From NCBI RefSeq assembly GCF_003429095.1, contig NZ_QVTE01000055.1, positions 1 through 64,000 on the forward strand: a stretch of 64,000 nt of DNA. The letters are read 5' to 3'. The notes beneath the pieces were generated by a model. It ran no database searches. It was not told the DNA's origin and saw nothing but the letters and a program-made list of their open reading frames with translations. Source of the DNA: Peribacillus saganii. Its GTDB lineage: Bacteria; Bacillota; Bacilli; Bacillales; DSM-1321. The position numbers were made by a program, and so were the translations under genes. Positions 33,660 to 44,415 of the stretch are shown piece by piece; within the stretch, counting starts at the first letter, position 1, and the number at the start of each line of letters is the position of its first letter.

Positions 33660-34508
33660 ATGAAAGATGAAATAGCAATTGTAACAGGTTCTTCAAGCGG
33701 ATTTGGACTATTAATTTCTTTAGAACTTGCTAAGAGAGGGTATCGGGTTATCGCCACCATGAGAAATAGTGATAGGGCTTTTGATTTAATGGCGAAGGCA
33801 AGTGAGCTTGGGATAGGGAAAAATATTGAAATTTACCAGCTTGACGTGGTTTCCAAGGAATCTTTGGGGAAATTTAAGGTATTTCTCTCAAGCTTGGGAC
33901 GGGTTGATGCCTTAGTAAATAATGCTGGCTATGCCGGTGCAGGATTTGTTGAAGAAATCCCAATTGAGGAATATAAGATGCAATTTGATACGAATGTGTT
34001 TGGCATGATCGAAGTGACCCAGTCAGTGTTGCCGTATATGCGCAAACAACGGAAAGGGAAGGTCATTAACATAAGCAGCATCAGCGGCAGAATCGGTTTC
34101 CCAGGCTTGTCGCCATACGTAGCTTCCAAACATGCTGTCGAGGGATGGAGTGAATGCCTCCGCCAGGAAGTGAAGGCCTTTGGAATTGATGTGGCTTTAG
34201 TTGAACCCGGCTCATATAGAACGAACATTTGGTCAAGCGGCAAGCAGGTTACTGAAAAATCGCTTCAAATTGATTCCCCTTACTATGAATATATGAAAAA
34301 AATCGAAGCCCATCTGCAAAAAAATGAGTCTCAATATGGAGATCCCCAGGATGTTGCTAAAAAAGTAGCCGATATTGCACAGCAAAAAGGGGTCCCGCTT
34401 CGCCATCCAATCGGAAAGGGAGTGAGGGTGGGGATTTTCTTTAAAAATATATTGCCCTGGAACATGTGGGAACGGCTTGTTGAAAAGGGAATGAAAAGCA
34501 ATAGCTGA
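33660..34508 (+). CDS. Short-chain dehydrogenase/reductase
   Basis: 282 residues. Rossmann motif TGSSSGFG (about 9-16), NNAG (about 88-91), catalytic Ser in NISSISG and YxxxK (YVASK, about 155-159) are all intact. The C-terminal ~60 residues are longer than in minimal SDRs. Substrate unknown; NAD(P)H-dependent alcohol/ketone conversion is expected. AAGGAG precedes ATG. Followed after 13 bp by a VOC pseudogene that was probably in the same operon. Confidence 0.9.
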   Translation: MKDEIAIVTGSSSGFGLLISLELAKRGYRVIATMRNSDRAFDLMAKASELGIGKNIEIYQLDVVSKESLGKFKVFLSSLGRVDALVNNAGYAGAGFVEEIPIEEYKMQFDTNVFGMIEVTQSVLPYMRKQRKGKVINISSISGRIGFPGLSPYVASKHAVEGWSECLRQEVKAFGIDVALVEPGSYRTNIWSSGKQVTEKSLQIDSPYYEYMKKIEAHLQKNESQYGDPQDVAKKVADIAQQKGVPLRHPIGKGVRVGIFFKNILPWNMWERLVEKGMKSNS

Positions 34509-34521
34509 GAGGAAGAGAATT

Positions 34522-34896
34522 ATGTTGAACCCGGGGATCAACCATATTGAATTCTGGGTATCAGTTCTTGAAAAATCGTTAACGTTTTACAGCGGCCTGT
34601 TTGAGATAATTAGTTGGAAGGAACAAAATAAAAATGGCTTCAGAACAGGCAGCACAGAAATATTTTTTAAAGAAGCGAATATATCTGTAAATGATACGAT
34701 TGGAACGAGGTATATTTGTTTTCAGGCAGTTGAGCTAAGTATCGTTGATCAGGTTTAATTGTCTAAAAAAGCAAAAAGATTGAAATCATCAGAGGCCCGA
34801 TCGAGGTAATCACCATCCGAAGGGGATTATACGGTTGATCTTTAAGATCTAGACCGTAATGTGCTGGTTCCATATTCTCCCATGATAAAAATGTAA
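34522..34896 (+). pseudogene. Frameshifted VOC (glyoxalase-like) gene
   Basis: ATG with GAGGAAGAG upstream opens a VOC N-terminus (NPGINHIEFWVSVLEKSLTFYSGLFEI) that stops at 34758. The missing C-terminus is readable in other frames: SKKIEIIRGPIE (from about 34763) and then GDYTVDL, a stop, and DLDRNVLVPYSPM up to 34896, equivalent to the GYYTVDFxDPDGNVLE end of the family. At least two lesions; not functional. Confidence 0.75.
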
Positions 34897-34926
34897 AGGG
34901 GCAGTCTCCATTGAGAGGCCCCTATA
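34897..34926 (+). terminator. Terminator after the SDR/VOC pair
   Basis: AGGGGC (34897-34902) and GCCCCT (34918-34923) with inner TCTC/GAGA form an interrupted hairpin. The tail is weakly T-rich. Confidence 0.55.
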
Positions 34927-34989
34927 TGTTTTATTACCGGGTCAGCATCAGAAAAGCACCTTTCCAAATGCTGTCTGTTGACTTACTAT

Positions 34990-35697
34990 TTAAGATTGCT
35001 TTTTGAGTTTGGAGGGATTATTTATTTTATACCGTATGTCCTTATTGAGTTTTCTGTCGACAATTTTTGCATCGAAGGTTAAAGCATCTCCAACAGCCAG
35101 TTCTAATTTTTTCAGTGTTTTGCTGTAGCCGGACCAGGCTTCGCCGACATCCAGAGGATTTTCTTCAAGAATTTTAACCTTTTCAAAAATCAGGATCTCT
35201 TCCTCCGTTTCATTAAAATGATTGTATTTTGTGGAAAACTCTTTTACAACCGCTTCGAATGAAACTTTTTCAGCGGGTAAATCGAGAATTGGCTTCTTGG
35301 GTTTGTCCTTTGAAGTTTTTTTGCCGCCTTTATTATTAACTATCTTCACTTCAGGAGCTTCGCCCGCTACAGGAAGTTCGTCGTTAGTTACTCTATCGGG
35401 GGAATCCAATACAGACTCCCGGCCAAACGAACTGCTTTGCATTTCTTTTAGAAAAGCAGGATGGACACAATGCAGGGCCTCATTGGAAAATGAGACAACC
35501 GCGGTTTCGTGAGTCCCGTTTGCTTCATATCCTGTAATCTTAACGTTATAAGTTGTATTGTCCCGTTTATACAAAAACTCATGCTTAGGAGCTTTTGCAT
35601 TGGCTAATATAAGACCCCAGTCTTTAAGCTTAAAGATATATTCGTTTTCATCGCTAAATAGGATGTAATCCCCTTTTGGCGGGATGGTCGTAAACAT
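34990..35697 (-). CDS. Hypothetical protein (235 aa)
   Basis: Not recognised. The N-terminal ~90 residues look like a beta-rich domain (GDYILFSDENEYIFKLKDWGL, YNVKITGYEANG), followed by a lysine-rich linker (NNKGGKKTSKDKPKKP) and a second acidic domain (FNETEEEILIFEKVKILEENPLDVGEAWSGYSKTLKKLELAVGD). No signal peptide or membrane helix. AAGGAGG precedes ATG. Monocistronic. Confidence 0.7.
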   Translation of the reverse strand: MFTTIPPKGDYILFSDENEYIFKLKDWGLILANAKAPKHEFLYKRDNTTYNVKITGYEANGTHETAVVSFSNEALHCVHPAFLKEMQSSSFGRESVLDSPDRVTNDELPVAGEAPEVKIVNNKGGKKTSKDKPKKPILDLPAEKVSFEAVVKEFSTKYNHFNETEEEILIFEKVKILEENPLDVGEAWSGYSKTLKKLELAVGDALTFDAKIVDRKLNKDIRYKINNPSKLKKQS

Positions 35698-35987
35698 GAT
35701 TTGTTCCTCCTTGACAATGTGCGCGAATAAGAAATATTTGAATGTCTGAATGGAAATATCCGCTTTAAATATGTATGATCACTTGCTGTTCTGCTGGATT
35801 CTATCTAATTTGAGTATACAATGACAGAGCATGTGTTGCTACTTGTTAATCCTACTTATGCAACTCGTGTCAAATAGATAAGGATCGAGTTCTTTGACAG
35901 TTAAAAATCACTCCATGATTGTTTAGTTCCTTTCACAATAGGTTATGTACAGATTGGAAAGCTAAACAATATAGGAGGGAATATTTG

Positions 35988-36158
35988 ATGAACAATCAAT
36001 CTCAAAAACCTAGTGGTAAGACTCCACCGGGAGAGGATTACGCCCAGGAATCAAAACAAAACAAATCAGGGAATAATGTAAAACAAAAAGATCTTTATAA
36101 GCAAATGGGTGATAATCCGGAAGAAAACCGGATTAAACAGGACAACGAGAATGCCTGA
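35988..36158 (+). CDS. Small hydrophilic protein (56 aa)
   Basis: Not recognised. Starts MNNQSQKPSGKTPPGEDYAQ and is rich in Asn, Gln and Lys, with almost no hydrophobic residues, so probably disordered; such short proteins are often stress- or spore-related in Bacillus, but nothing proves it here. ATG at 35988 follows AGGAGGG. An upstream in-frame start lacks a ribosome site. Confidence 0.65.
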   Translation: MNNQSQKPSGKTPPGEDYAQESKQNKSGNNVKQKDLYKQMGDNPEENRIKQDNENA

Positions 36159-36256
36159 TCTTCGGTAACCAGGTTCAGTTTAGCCTGGCTGAACCAGACT
36201 GATTATAAATAAAAAAAGCCTGCATACCAGCCAAGTAAGATGACATAGTATACAAG

Positions 36257-37075
36257 CTAGACAGTTTTAACTGCGTTTTTCTGTTGTAAGATGCCATTAA
36301 TGACACTCGTTTTATATTTTGGGAATTGCTTTTCATAAAACTTTTCGAGGACATTGTCGACAGAGAAATCGCTTTTATATTCAATCCATTTTGGATGCAA
36401 TTTAAATTCAGGCCATGATAGCTGTTGATTGCCGGTTTTCTTAATAACGGTTTTAATCAGTTTGGAATATTTCTTTTTGCCGGAGTTATTGATTTTCCCA
36501 TTAAGAAAGTAAAGCTCTTGGGCAAAGCGTTTTGGTTTTTCGATCGAATGTATGTCCAGGATTCGGTTCAGTTTGCTGAAAATTTTTGCAGTACTTACAG
36601 CATCACTTAGAGCACGGTGTGAATTCTCGTTTTCTTCAATATTAAGATGCTGCAGTGCAGATGAAAGACTTGGTGTACTGAAAACCTTTAAAACTCCATA
36701 CATAAAAACTTCCTGTATATCCAATAGCCTGTCAGGCTGGAAAAGATCCCATCCATATTGCTGGCAATCCGACTTGAAGAAACGGTAGTCTTCTTTTCCC
36801 CAGGAAACAAATACGTACCTGTCTCCTAAAAACTGAACGAATTTCTCATATGCTTCGTCAAAAGCTGGTGCTTGTGACATCATATCTTCTGTAATTTGTG
36901 TAAGCTTAATTGTGAACTTTGAAAGAGGGCAGGAGGGTTTCACTAGAGTGGAAAATGTGTCAATAATTTTGCCGTCAGCATTGATTTTGACAGCACCGAT
37001 TTCAATGATTTCGCTCGGTTTATCTGTGGCATAGTTAAAGCTATTTCTCTCCACATCAACGATAATATAATGCAT
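36257..37075 (-). CDS. DEDDh 3'-5' exonuclease
   Basis: 272 residues. Exonuclease motifs: Exo I IIVDVERN (D-x-E), Exo II in the VFVSWGKEDYRFF region, Exo III SHRALSDAVSTA (H-x-A-x-x-D). This resembles the DnaQ/ERI-1 type family that includes KapD of B. subtilis, although it is about 65 residues longer; the C-terminal ~85 residues (basic, WPEFKLHPKWIEYKSDF) are of unknown type. The start is chosen at ATG 37075 because AAGGTG lies 6 nt away; the adjacent upstream ATG (37081) abuts that site. Nucleic-acid target unknown. Confidence 0.8.
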   Translation of the reverse strand: MHYIIVDVERNSFNYATDKPSEIIEIGAVKINADGKIIDTFSTLVKPSCPLSKFTIKLTQITEDMMSQAPAFDEAYEKFVQFLGDRYVFVSWGKEDYRFFKSDCQQYGWDLFQPDRLLDIQEVFMYGVLKVFSTPSLSSALQHLNIEENENSHRALSDAVSTAKIFSKLNRILDIHSIEKPKRFAQELYFLNGKINNSGKKKYSKLIKTVIKKTGNQQLSWPEFKLHPKWIEYKSDFSVDNVLEKFYEKQFPKYKTSVINGILQQKNAVKTV

Positions 37076-37249
37076 ATTCATCACCTTCTCTATAATGCTA
37101 ATTATATCAGAAAAATGTGAGTTTGTTATATCAAAAAACATGGATATATTGGAATGTCTAAAAAAGGTCATTAATAAAACCGAAATTTTTTTTAAAAAAG
37201 GCACCTTCTGAGAGAAGATGCCAAATAAATGGATACTTATATATGAATT

Positions 37250-37867
37250 TTAATTTGCGAAAACGTGGTTTCCAATTTGCTTTGTTACAGGACGTGTGAA
37301 GATCCAATCATCAGTTGCTAGTCTTGGATTATAGTAGTAAAGCGATCCATTTGTTGGATCCGATCCAAGAAAAGCATCCTTAACTGCCCTATATGCCGAG
37401 CTGCTTGGTTCCAAATAATATTGTCCATCATTAAGCGCCGTAAATGCATTTGTTTGATTAATTACTTTATGTATTGTATTTGGAAACTGGTTGGATTCCA
37501 CCCGGTTTAAAATCACTGCCGCAATAGCAACCTGTCCTTTATAGCTTTCTCCGCGGGCTTCTCCATTTACTATGTGTGCCATCCTGTTAACATCATTTAA
37601 CCTGCTGATTGTTCTTGGGCCGACCAATCCGATTGCATCAATATGAAAATCTCTCTGAAATTGTTTTACTGCATTGGTAGTTAAAGGTCCGAAAAACCCG
37701 GTTGGTCCGGATTGCAAATATCCCATTTGATTCAAAATTGTTTGGATATGTATTACTTCTGAACCCTTGGAGCCTTCTGCAAGCGGGGCTGCCTTTGCTG
37801 CAGAACCTGTAAATCCTGGACTTAAAAAAAGCGTGAATGCTGCCAACATTGAATATACCATTTTCAT
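37250..37867 (-). CDS. SleB/CwlJ-type cell-wall hydrolase
   Basis: 205 residues. A signal peptide (MVYSMLAAFTLFLSPGFTGSAAKA) is followed by a PG-binding-1 domain (GSKGSEVIHIQTILNQMGYLQ ... FGPLTTNAVKQFQRDF, about 33-85) and a Hydrolase_2/SleB catalytic domain (MAHIVNGEARGESYKGQVAIAAVILNRVES, about 96-205; the Glu of NGEARGE is the catalytic candidate). This is the architecture of spore cortex-lytic SleB, but the usual partner ypeB is not downstream, so it may be a paralogue. GAGGAGAG precedes ATG at about 10 nt. Confidence 0.85.
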   Translation of the reverse strand: MKMVYSMLAAFTLFLSPGFTGSAAKAAPLAEGSKGSEVIHIQTILNQMGYLQSGPTGFFGPLTTNAVKQFQRDFHIDAIGLVGPRTISRLNDVNRMAHIVNGEARGESYKGQVAIAAVILNRVESNQFPNTIHKVINQTNAFTALNDGQYYLEPSSSAYRAVKDAFLGSDPTNGSLYYYNPRLATDDWIFTRPVTKQIGNHVFAN

Positions 37868-38134
37868 AAAATAACATCTCTCCTCGATTTCAACTTCCGC
37901 GACTAAGAAAAAACTTTATTCACCTGCCTTCCATTTTTAGATATAAAAAGTGTTTCCGGTTGAATTTTCCCTGCATATGTCTGCTTAAACTTATTTTCTA
38001 TTATTGTTACTAGATTGTTATATCTGTAACATAACTTATGAGAAAATATTGACTGTCACCGGGCTAATTGTCTGTCCGATATATTGCTAGACAATTTAAC
38101 TTGATTTTCTATCTTATACTTGGGGCAGTATGGC

Positions 38135-38162
38135 AAAAAAGACTCCAGTAAGGACCGGAGCC
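38135..38162 (-). terminator. Terminator of thiW-thiC
   Basis: GACTCCAG (38141-38148) pairs with CCGGAGCC (38155-38162, with G-T pairs); on the minus strand a T6 run follows. The 37868-38134 stretch has no gene. Confidence 0.75.
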
Positions 38163-38179
38163 TATTCTTTTGTGAACAT

Positions 38180-40494
<2,315 letters not shown>

Positions 40495-40500
40495 AAAAAA

Positions 40501-40608
40501 ATCCCTCCAGTTGGCAATTTATTTGCCGCACTGGGGGATACATGAAAACGGACAGAATCCTTTTGTTTTTGGAGCCAAAAAAGCAGACTCCAGCAACAGA
40601 ATCTGCGT
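40501..40608 (-). promoter_or_regulatory. TPP riboswitch expression platform: terminator plus SD-sequestering hairpin
   Basis: Two structures follow the aptamer. (1) GCAGATTC ... GAGTCTGC with a T6 run (40577-40606), a terminator. (2) Nearer the gene, ATCCCCCAGT (minus strand of 40530-40539) pairs with ACTGGAGGGAT (40501-40511) with one bulged A, enclosing GGCAA/TTGCC; it buries the GGAGGG ribosome site of thiW. The CCCCCAGTGC in it is exactly complementary to GCACTGGGGG at the aptamer 5' edge (40711-40720). Confidence 0.7.
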
Positions 40609-40624
40609 ATGTAGACTAAGCCAA

Positions 40625-40722
40625 CACACTTTCCTCCGCTGGTACTAACCAGATCAGGTATAAGGGTCAAAGACTTAAAGGTCTTAATCTCAGCCGGCCA
40701 ATATCCGGCACCCCCAGTGCAA
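40625..40722 (-). promoter_or_regulatory. TPP riboswitch aptamer
   Basis: On the minus strand: GCACTGGGGGTGCC, then GGCTGAGATTAAGACC, ACCCTTATACCTGATCTGG and TACCAGCGGAGGAAAGTGT, the thi-box consensus (CTGAGA ... ACCCTTATACCTGATCTGG). CACT/AGTG close P1. Binding of thiamine pyrophosphate should shut off thiW-thiC. Confidence 0.95.
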
Positions 40723-40748
40723 ACATTTATAATATTTTGATATTTATA

Positions 40749-40776
40749 ACTATAACATATGACGAATGAAAAGCAA
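40749..40776 (-). promoter_or_regulatory. Putative promoter of the thiW-thiC leader
   Basis: Minus strand TTGCTT (40771-40776) and TATAGT (40749-40754) with 16 bp between, about 27 bp before the aptamer. Confidence 0.5.
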
Positions 40777-40911
40777 CCTTTTTATGAAGGTGTTTTTTGA
40801 TGGCTGAGATTATTAAACTTTTTGAAATGGAGGGATATCCCCATTTTATATGACAGAAGCTTTGCCACATCTGCAATGGTACTAAGTTAATAAAGAATAA
40901 TAGATTGAAAG

Positions 40912-40940
40912 TGGACAAATGATATTATTAATAGTATATT
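40912..40940 (+). promoter_or_regulatory. Putative promoter of the cobalamin operon
   Basis: TGGACA (40912-40917) and TATATT (40935-40940) with 17 bp between, about 28 bp before the riboswitch. Confidence 0.5.
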
Positions 40941-40967
40941 GGAAAAAAACTTAATAATTTCCATTGG

Positions 40968-41190
40968 ATAGGTGTTGAATGCATATTCATGCATTCACTT
41001 AATAGGGAAGCTCGGTGAAATTCCGACGCGGTACCCGCCACTGTAAATCGGAGCGACCTGCAAGATGTCACTGTTGTTAAAAACGGGAAGACGCAGGAAG
41101 TGTTGAAGATGAGCCAGGAGACCTGCCTGTTTAATGAGCACGAAGGACCTACGGGAAAATAGGGAGGTGTTTGTCAGGGATATGTCTGTG
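40968..41190 (+). promoter_or_regulatory. Cobalamin (adenosylcobalamin) riboswitch
   Basis: Core motifs in order: GGGAAGCTCGGTGAAATTCC, GACGCGGTACCCGCCACTGT (41005-41044), then the B12 box AGCCAGGAGACCTGCCTG (41112-41129). A terminator follows before cbiM. High cobalamin is expected to stop transcription of the cobalt-uptake and corrin-ring genes. Confidence 0.95.
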
Positions 41191-41237
41191 GAGTGGTATG
41201 TGTTCTCATGCCATTCGGTACATTATACACTTATTCT

Positions 41238-41274
41238 GAGCATTCAAACCTATTTGGTTTGGATGCTCTTTTTG
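41238..41274 (+). terminator. Riboswitch-controlled terminator before cbiM
   Basis: GAGCATTCAAACC (41238-41250) pairs with GGTTTGGATGCTC (41256-41268; one G-T), followed by a T-run; it lies 28 bp before the cbiM start. Confidence 0.88.
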
Positions 41275-41302
41275 CTTTGCAAGAAAAATGGAGGTGTCAT
41301 TT

Positions 41303-42061
41303 TTGATTAAGAAAATTTTTTGGCCATTGACATTTATATTCGTTTTTACCTGTTATTTTTGGTTAAATTCATTGCATTCTGCTTATGCAATGCATATCAT
41401 GGAAGGCTTTCTTCCAGCAGCCTGGGCGATTTTTTGGTGGATCATTATGATTCCATTCCTTATCGTGGGACTCCGGGCGATCAAAAGAAAGATAACTGAG
41501 AATCCGGAGCTGAAAACTATTCTTGGTTTATCGGGAGCGTTCGTGTTTGTATTATCAGCCTTAAAAATTCCATCTGTGACCGGAAGCAGTTCACATCCCA
41601 CCGGGGTTGGGCTCGGGTCGATCCTGTTCGGGCCAACCGCAATGAGTGTGCTTGGCACTATTGCTCTTTTGTTCCAATCGCTGTTGCTTGCACATGGGGG
41701 ATTAACCTCATTGGGAGCAAATGCTTTTTCAATGGCTGTTGTTGGGCCATTCATTGCATACGCAGTATTTAAAGGAGGGACAAAAATCAATTTTTCTTTT
41801 TCATTTTGTGTTTTTCTTGCTGCATTACTTGGGGGGATAGGTACATATATCAGTACTTCACTGCAATTGGCACTGGCGTTTCCAAGTGAAGTTGGCGGAG
41901 TGTTGCAATCATTTTATAAATTTGCCGCGATCTTTGCAATTACTCAGGTGCCATTGGCTATTAGTGAGGGTTTGTTGACGGTGATCGTGATGAACCTTAT
42001 TAAAAAATACAATATGAACGAGTTAAAGCTTCTAAAAGTTTTTATTAAGGAGGCACGGTGA
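41303..42061 (+). CDS. cbiM: Cobalt ECF transporter substrate-binding component CbiM
   Basis: 252 residues. After a signal-like segment ([21 protein letters not shown] ... AYA) comes MHIMEGFLP, the conserved mature N-terminus whose His and amino group bind cobalt in CbiM proteins. Several membrane helices follow, with [16 protein letters not shown] and [23 protein letters not shown] start at 41303 lies 6 nt after GGAGGTG. First gene of cbiMNQO behind the cobalamin riboswitch; the cbiN reading frame begins at its end. Confidence 0.93.
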   Translation: MIKKIFWPLTFIFVFTCYFWLNSLHSAYAMHIMEGFLPAAWAIFWWIIMIPFLIVGLRAIKRKITENPELKTILGLSGAFVFVLSALKIPSVTGSSSHPTGVGLGSILFGPTAMSVLGTIALLFQSLLLAHGGLTSLGANAFSMAVVGPFIAYAVFKGGTKINFSFSFCVFLAALLGGIGTYISTSLQLALAFPSEVGGVLQSFYKFAAIFAITQVPLAISEGLLTVIVMNLIKKYNMNELKLLKVFIKEAR

Positions 42062-42063
42062 TC

Positions 42064-42351
42064 ATGAAAAATACGTTATTACTGGCTTTTGTGATTCTGC
42101 TCGCTATCATCCCTTTTTATATCCATAGGGATTCAGAATTTGGGGGAGCGGATGGGCAGGCAGAAGAAGCAATTCAGGAAATTGCACCGGAATATACGCC
42201 TTGGGTCCAAGCATTGTGGGAACCGCCGGGCGGAGAGACAGAAAGTTTGTTATTTTCACTGCAGGCTGCTATTGGATCGTTAGTAATTGGATATGTGATT
42301 GGTTTTGGCAGAGCCCGGAAGAAATATTCAAACAACGCTGAAAGCAAATAG
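42064..42351 (+). CDS. cbiN: Cobalt transport protein CbiN
   Basis: 95 residues with two membrane helices (NTLLLAFVILLAIIPFYI and LQAAIGSLVIGYVIGFGRA) flanking an extracellular segment (DSEFGGADGQAEEAI ... PEYTPWVQALW). CbiN helps load cobalt into CbiM. ATG 42064 lies 10 nt after AAGGAGG; GTG 42058, overlapping the cbiM stop, is an alternative. Confidence 0.9.
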   Translation: MKNTLLLAFVILLAIIPFYIHRDSEFGGADGQAEEAIQEIAPEYTPWVQALWEPPGGETESLLFSLQAAIGSLVIGYVIGFGRARKKYSNNAESK

Positions 42352-42355
42352 CCGT

Positions 42356-43132
42356 ATGCTGCTAATAGACAAATACGCTTATATCACTTTATTCAAAGAT
42401 GTTCATCCGGTGGAAAAGGGGGTATTTGCTTTTTCACTTCTGCTTTTTTGCATCGTCACCAAAAATCTTTATGTTGGATTGTTTACATTTTCCATTATGA
42501 GTACAGCGATTGTTATGGGTGCCAAAATTCCATTGCGCTATTATACGCAAATGCTGAAGCTGCCTGCTTTTTTCTTGTTAACAAGTGCTTTGGCTATGCT
42601 TGTATCGTTTGCTCCGGCAGATGTGGCGCTGTCAGGTTACGCAGTAAAATCGGAAGTCGGCCGATGGCAAATCTATATTACAGTGGATAATGTCAAGCGT
42701 GTTGTAGGACTGGTTATTTCTGTATTCGCCAGTGTCAGCTGCATGTACTTTTTCATCTTGACAACACCAGCACAGCAAATGGCCTGGCTTATGCATAAGC
42801 TTCGGATTCCTGCATTATTCATTGATCTATCTCTATCGACGTACCGTTTTATATTTATACTGCTGCAAACGGTGTATGAAATTCGGCTTTCGCAAGCCAG
42901 CAGACTTGGATACAAATCTTTCAGATCAACCATCATTTCATTAGGGCAATTGGCGTCCGTGCTATTCATCAAGACGATGAAGTCTGCAGAGGAGGTAAAT
43001 ATTGCGATGGCAACAAGAGGGAATGACGAGTCAGTTTATCAAACCCATATGAATCTGCGCTTTCGGAGCCTGCATTGGGCTGTGATTACGTTAGCCGGAG
43101 CTTTCCAGTGCTTGTTGTTATTCATTACATAG
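42356..43132 (+). CDS. cbiQ: Cobalt ECF transporter T component CbiQ
   Basis: 258-residue transmembrane coupling protein of the cobalt importer. Hydrophobic segments include FAFSLLLFCIVTKNLYVGLFTF and LPAFFLLTSALAMLVSF; the C-terminal coupling region has RLGYKSFRSTIISLGQL and AMATRGND (the A-x-x-x-RG signature near residue 218). ATG at 42356 starts 4 nt after the cbiN stop; no strong ribosome site, so it is probably coupled to cbiN. Confidence 0.92.
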   Translation: MLLIDKYAYITLFKDVHPVEKGVFAFSLLLFCIVTKNLYVGLFTFSIMSTAIVMGAKIPLRYYTQMLKLPAFFLLTSALAMLVSFAPADVALSGYAVKSEVGRWQIYITVDNVKRVVGLVISVFASVSCMYFFILTTPAQQMAWLMHKLRIPALFIDLSLSTYRFIFILLQTVYEIRLSQASRLGYKSFRSTIISLGQLASVLFIKTMKSAEEVNIAMATRGNDESVYQTHMNLRFRSLHWAVITLAGAFQCLLLFIT

Positions 43133-43156
43133 ATTAATGGAAAGAGGAACGACAAT

Positions 43157-43999
43157 ATGGATGTACCTATCATCGAACTTGATTCAGTTTCCTACCAATA
43201 TCCGGATCATACGAAAGCGCTTAACAATGTTTGTCTTACGATTGAACGGGGCAGAAAAATCGCCTTATTAGGCAATAATGGGGCCGGAAAATCAACTCTG
43301 CTGTTACATTTGAATGCAATTTTAAAACCAACAAGCGGGCAGCTTCGGTTCAAGGGTTCAGTAATTTCATACAGGAGAAACGAGATTAGAATTCTTAGAA
43401 AACTAGTAGGCATCGTTTTTCAGGATCCGGACTCACAGCTTTTTTCCTCCAGTGTTTATGAGGACATTCAATACGGGCCGCGAAATCTTGGGCTTTCAGA
43501 AGAAAAAGTTAAGAAAGCTGCAGATGCTGCGATCGGGATGACGGAAACAGAAAACATAAAGGACAAGCCTCCACATTTCCTAAGCTTAGGGCAAAAGAAA
43601 AGAGTAGCGATTGCGGGAATTCTGGCGATGGAGCCGGAACTGCTGATCCTGGATGAACCTACTGCCGGCCTGGACCCTTATTATGCAAACAAGATTATGG
43701 CCGTACTTGAGGATATCCATAATGAAGACCGTTCCATTATCATCTCGACACATGATGTAAACCTTGCCTATGAATGGGCAGATGAGGTGTGGATCATGAA
43801 TGCGGGGGAAATAATTGCAAAAGGCTGTCCAACTGTTGTTTTTCAGGATGAGAGGATTTTACGAAAAAGTCATTTGGAAAAACCATGGATTATCGATGTC
43901 TTTGACAGCGTCCAGGAACAATTGAAGAATGGAGCCTACCCCCGGACAAGGAAAGAGCTGTTAGAACGAATCGCTAAACTTAATAGAGTCCTGGCCTAG
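43157..43999 (+). CDS. cbiO: Cobalt ECF transporter ATPase CbiO
   Basis: 280 residues. Walker A GNNGAGKST (about 38-46), Q-loop FQDPDSQLF, signature LSLGQKKR, Walker B LLILDEPTAGLDP, H-loop STHD. It powers cobalt uptake through CbiMNQ. AAAGAGG lies upstream of ATG. The C-terminal ~50 residues extend beyond the ATPase core. Confidence 0.95.
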   Translation: MDVPIIELDSVSYQYPDHTKALNNVCLTIERGRKIALLGNNGAGKSTLLLHLNAILKPTSGQLRFKGSVISYRRNEIRILRKLVGIVFQDPDSQLFSSSVYEDIQYGPRNLGLSEEKVKKAADAAIGMTETENIKDKPPHFLSLGQKKRVAIAGILAMEPELLILDEPTAGLDPYYANKIMAVLEDIHNEDRSIIISTHDVNLAYEWADEVWIMNAGEIIAKGCPTVVFQDERILRKSHLEKPWIIDVFDSVQEQLKNGAYPRTRKELLERIAKLNRVLA

Positions 44000-44027
44000 T
44001 GTATAAAAAAAGAAATGGGGAATGCAA

Positions 44028-44405
44028 GTGACGACCTGGAATCTGAATGGTACACGAAAACACGTACTAATTTGTAATGGCTCAAGCTGTATGCGAAAAG
44101 GAGGGGAAGAAGTAACCCAGGCAATGCGCGGTGAAATTACTGCCCGTAATCTGGATGCTGTTGTCCATACAACACGCACACGCTGCAACGGGCGCTGTAA
44201 AGACGCACCGGTTGTGATTGTTTACCCGGATGGAACCTGGTACGGCGAAGTAGATGAAATGTTAGCGAAAGAAATTGTAACTGCCCATATAGAGCAGGGA
44301 AGCCAAGTTGATGAATTGGTATGTTATGTAACCAAAGAAACAGGGATGCAGCTGCAGAATAATCGGCCGCTGGGTATTTCCAAGGAAAAAATAACTCAAG
44401 CTTAA
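44028..44405 (+). CDS. cbiW: Thioredoxin-like [2Fe-2S] ferredoxin CbiW
   Basis: 125 residues. Cysteines 16, 21, 53 and 57 (CNGSSC and CNGRC) give the C-x4-C ... C-x3-C pattern of thioredoxin-like [2Fe-2S] ferredoxins. In B. megaterium the gene at this place is cbiW, thought to supply electrons to cobalamin synthesis, perhaps to CbiH60; this role is inferred. GTG at 44028 is chosen because GGGG lies 7 nt upstream and the product then begins TTWNLNGTRKH; ATG at 44022 abuts the ribosome site. Confidence 0.85.
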   Translation: MTTWNLNGTRKHVLICNGSSCMRKGGEEVTQAMRGEITARNLDAVVHTTRTRCNGRCKDAPVVIVYPDGTWYGEVDEMLAKEIVTAHIEQGSQVDELVCYVTKETGMQLQNNRPLGISKEKITQA

Positions 44406-44415
44406 GGGGGCCAAC

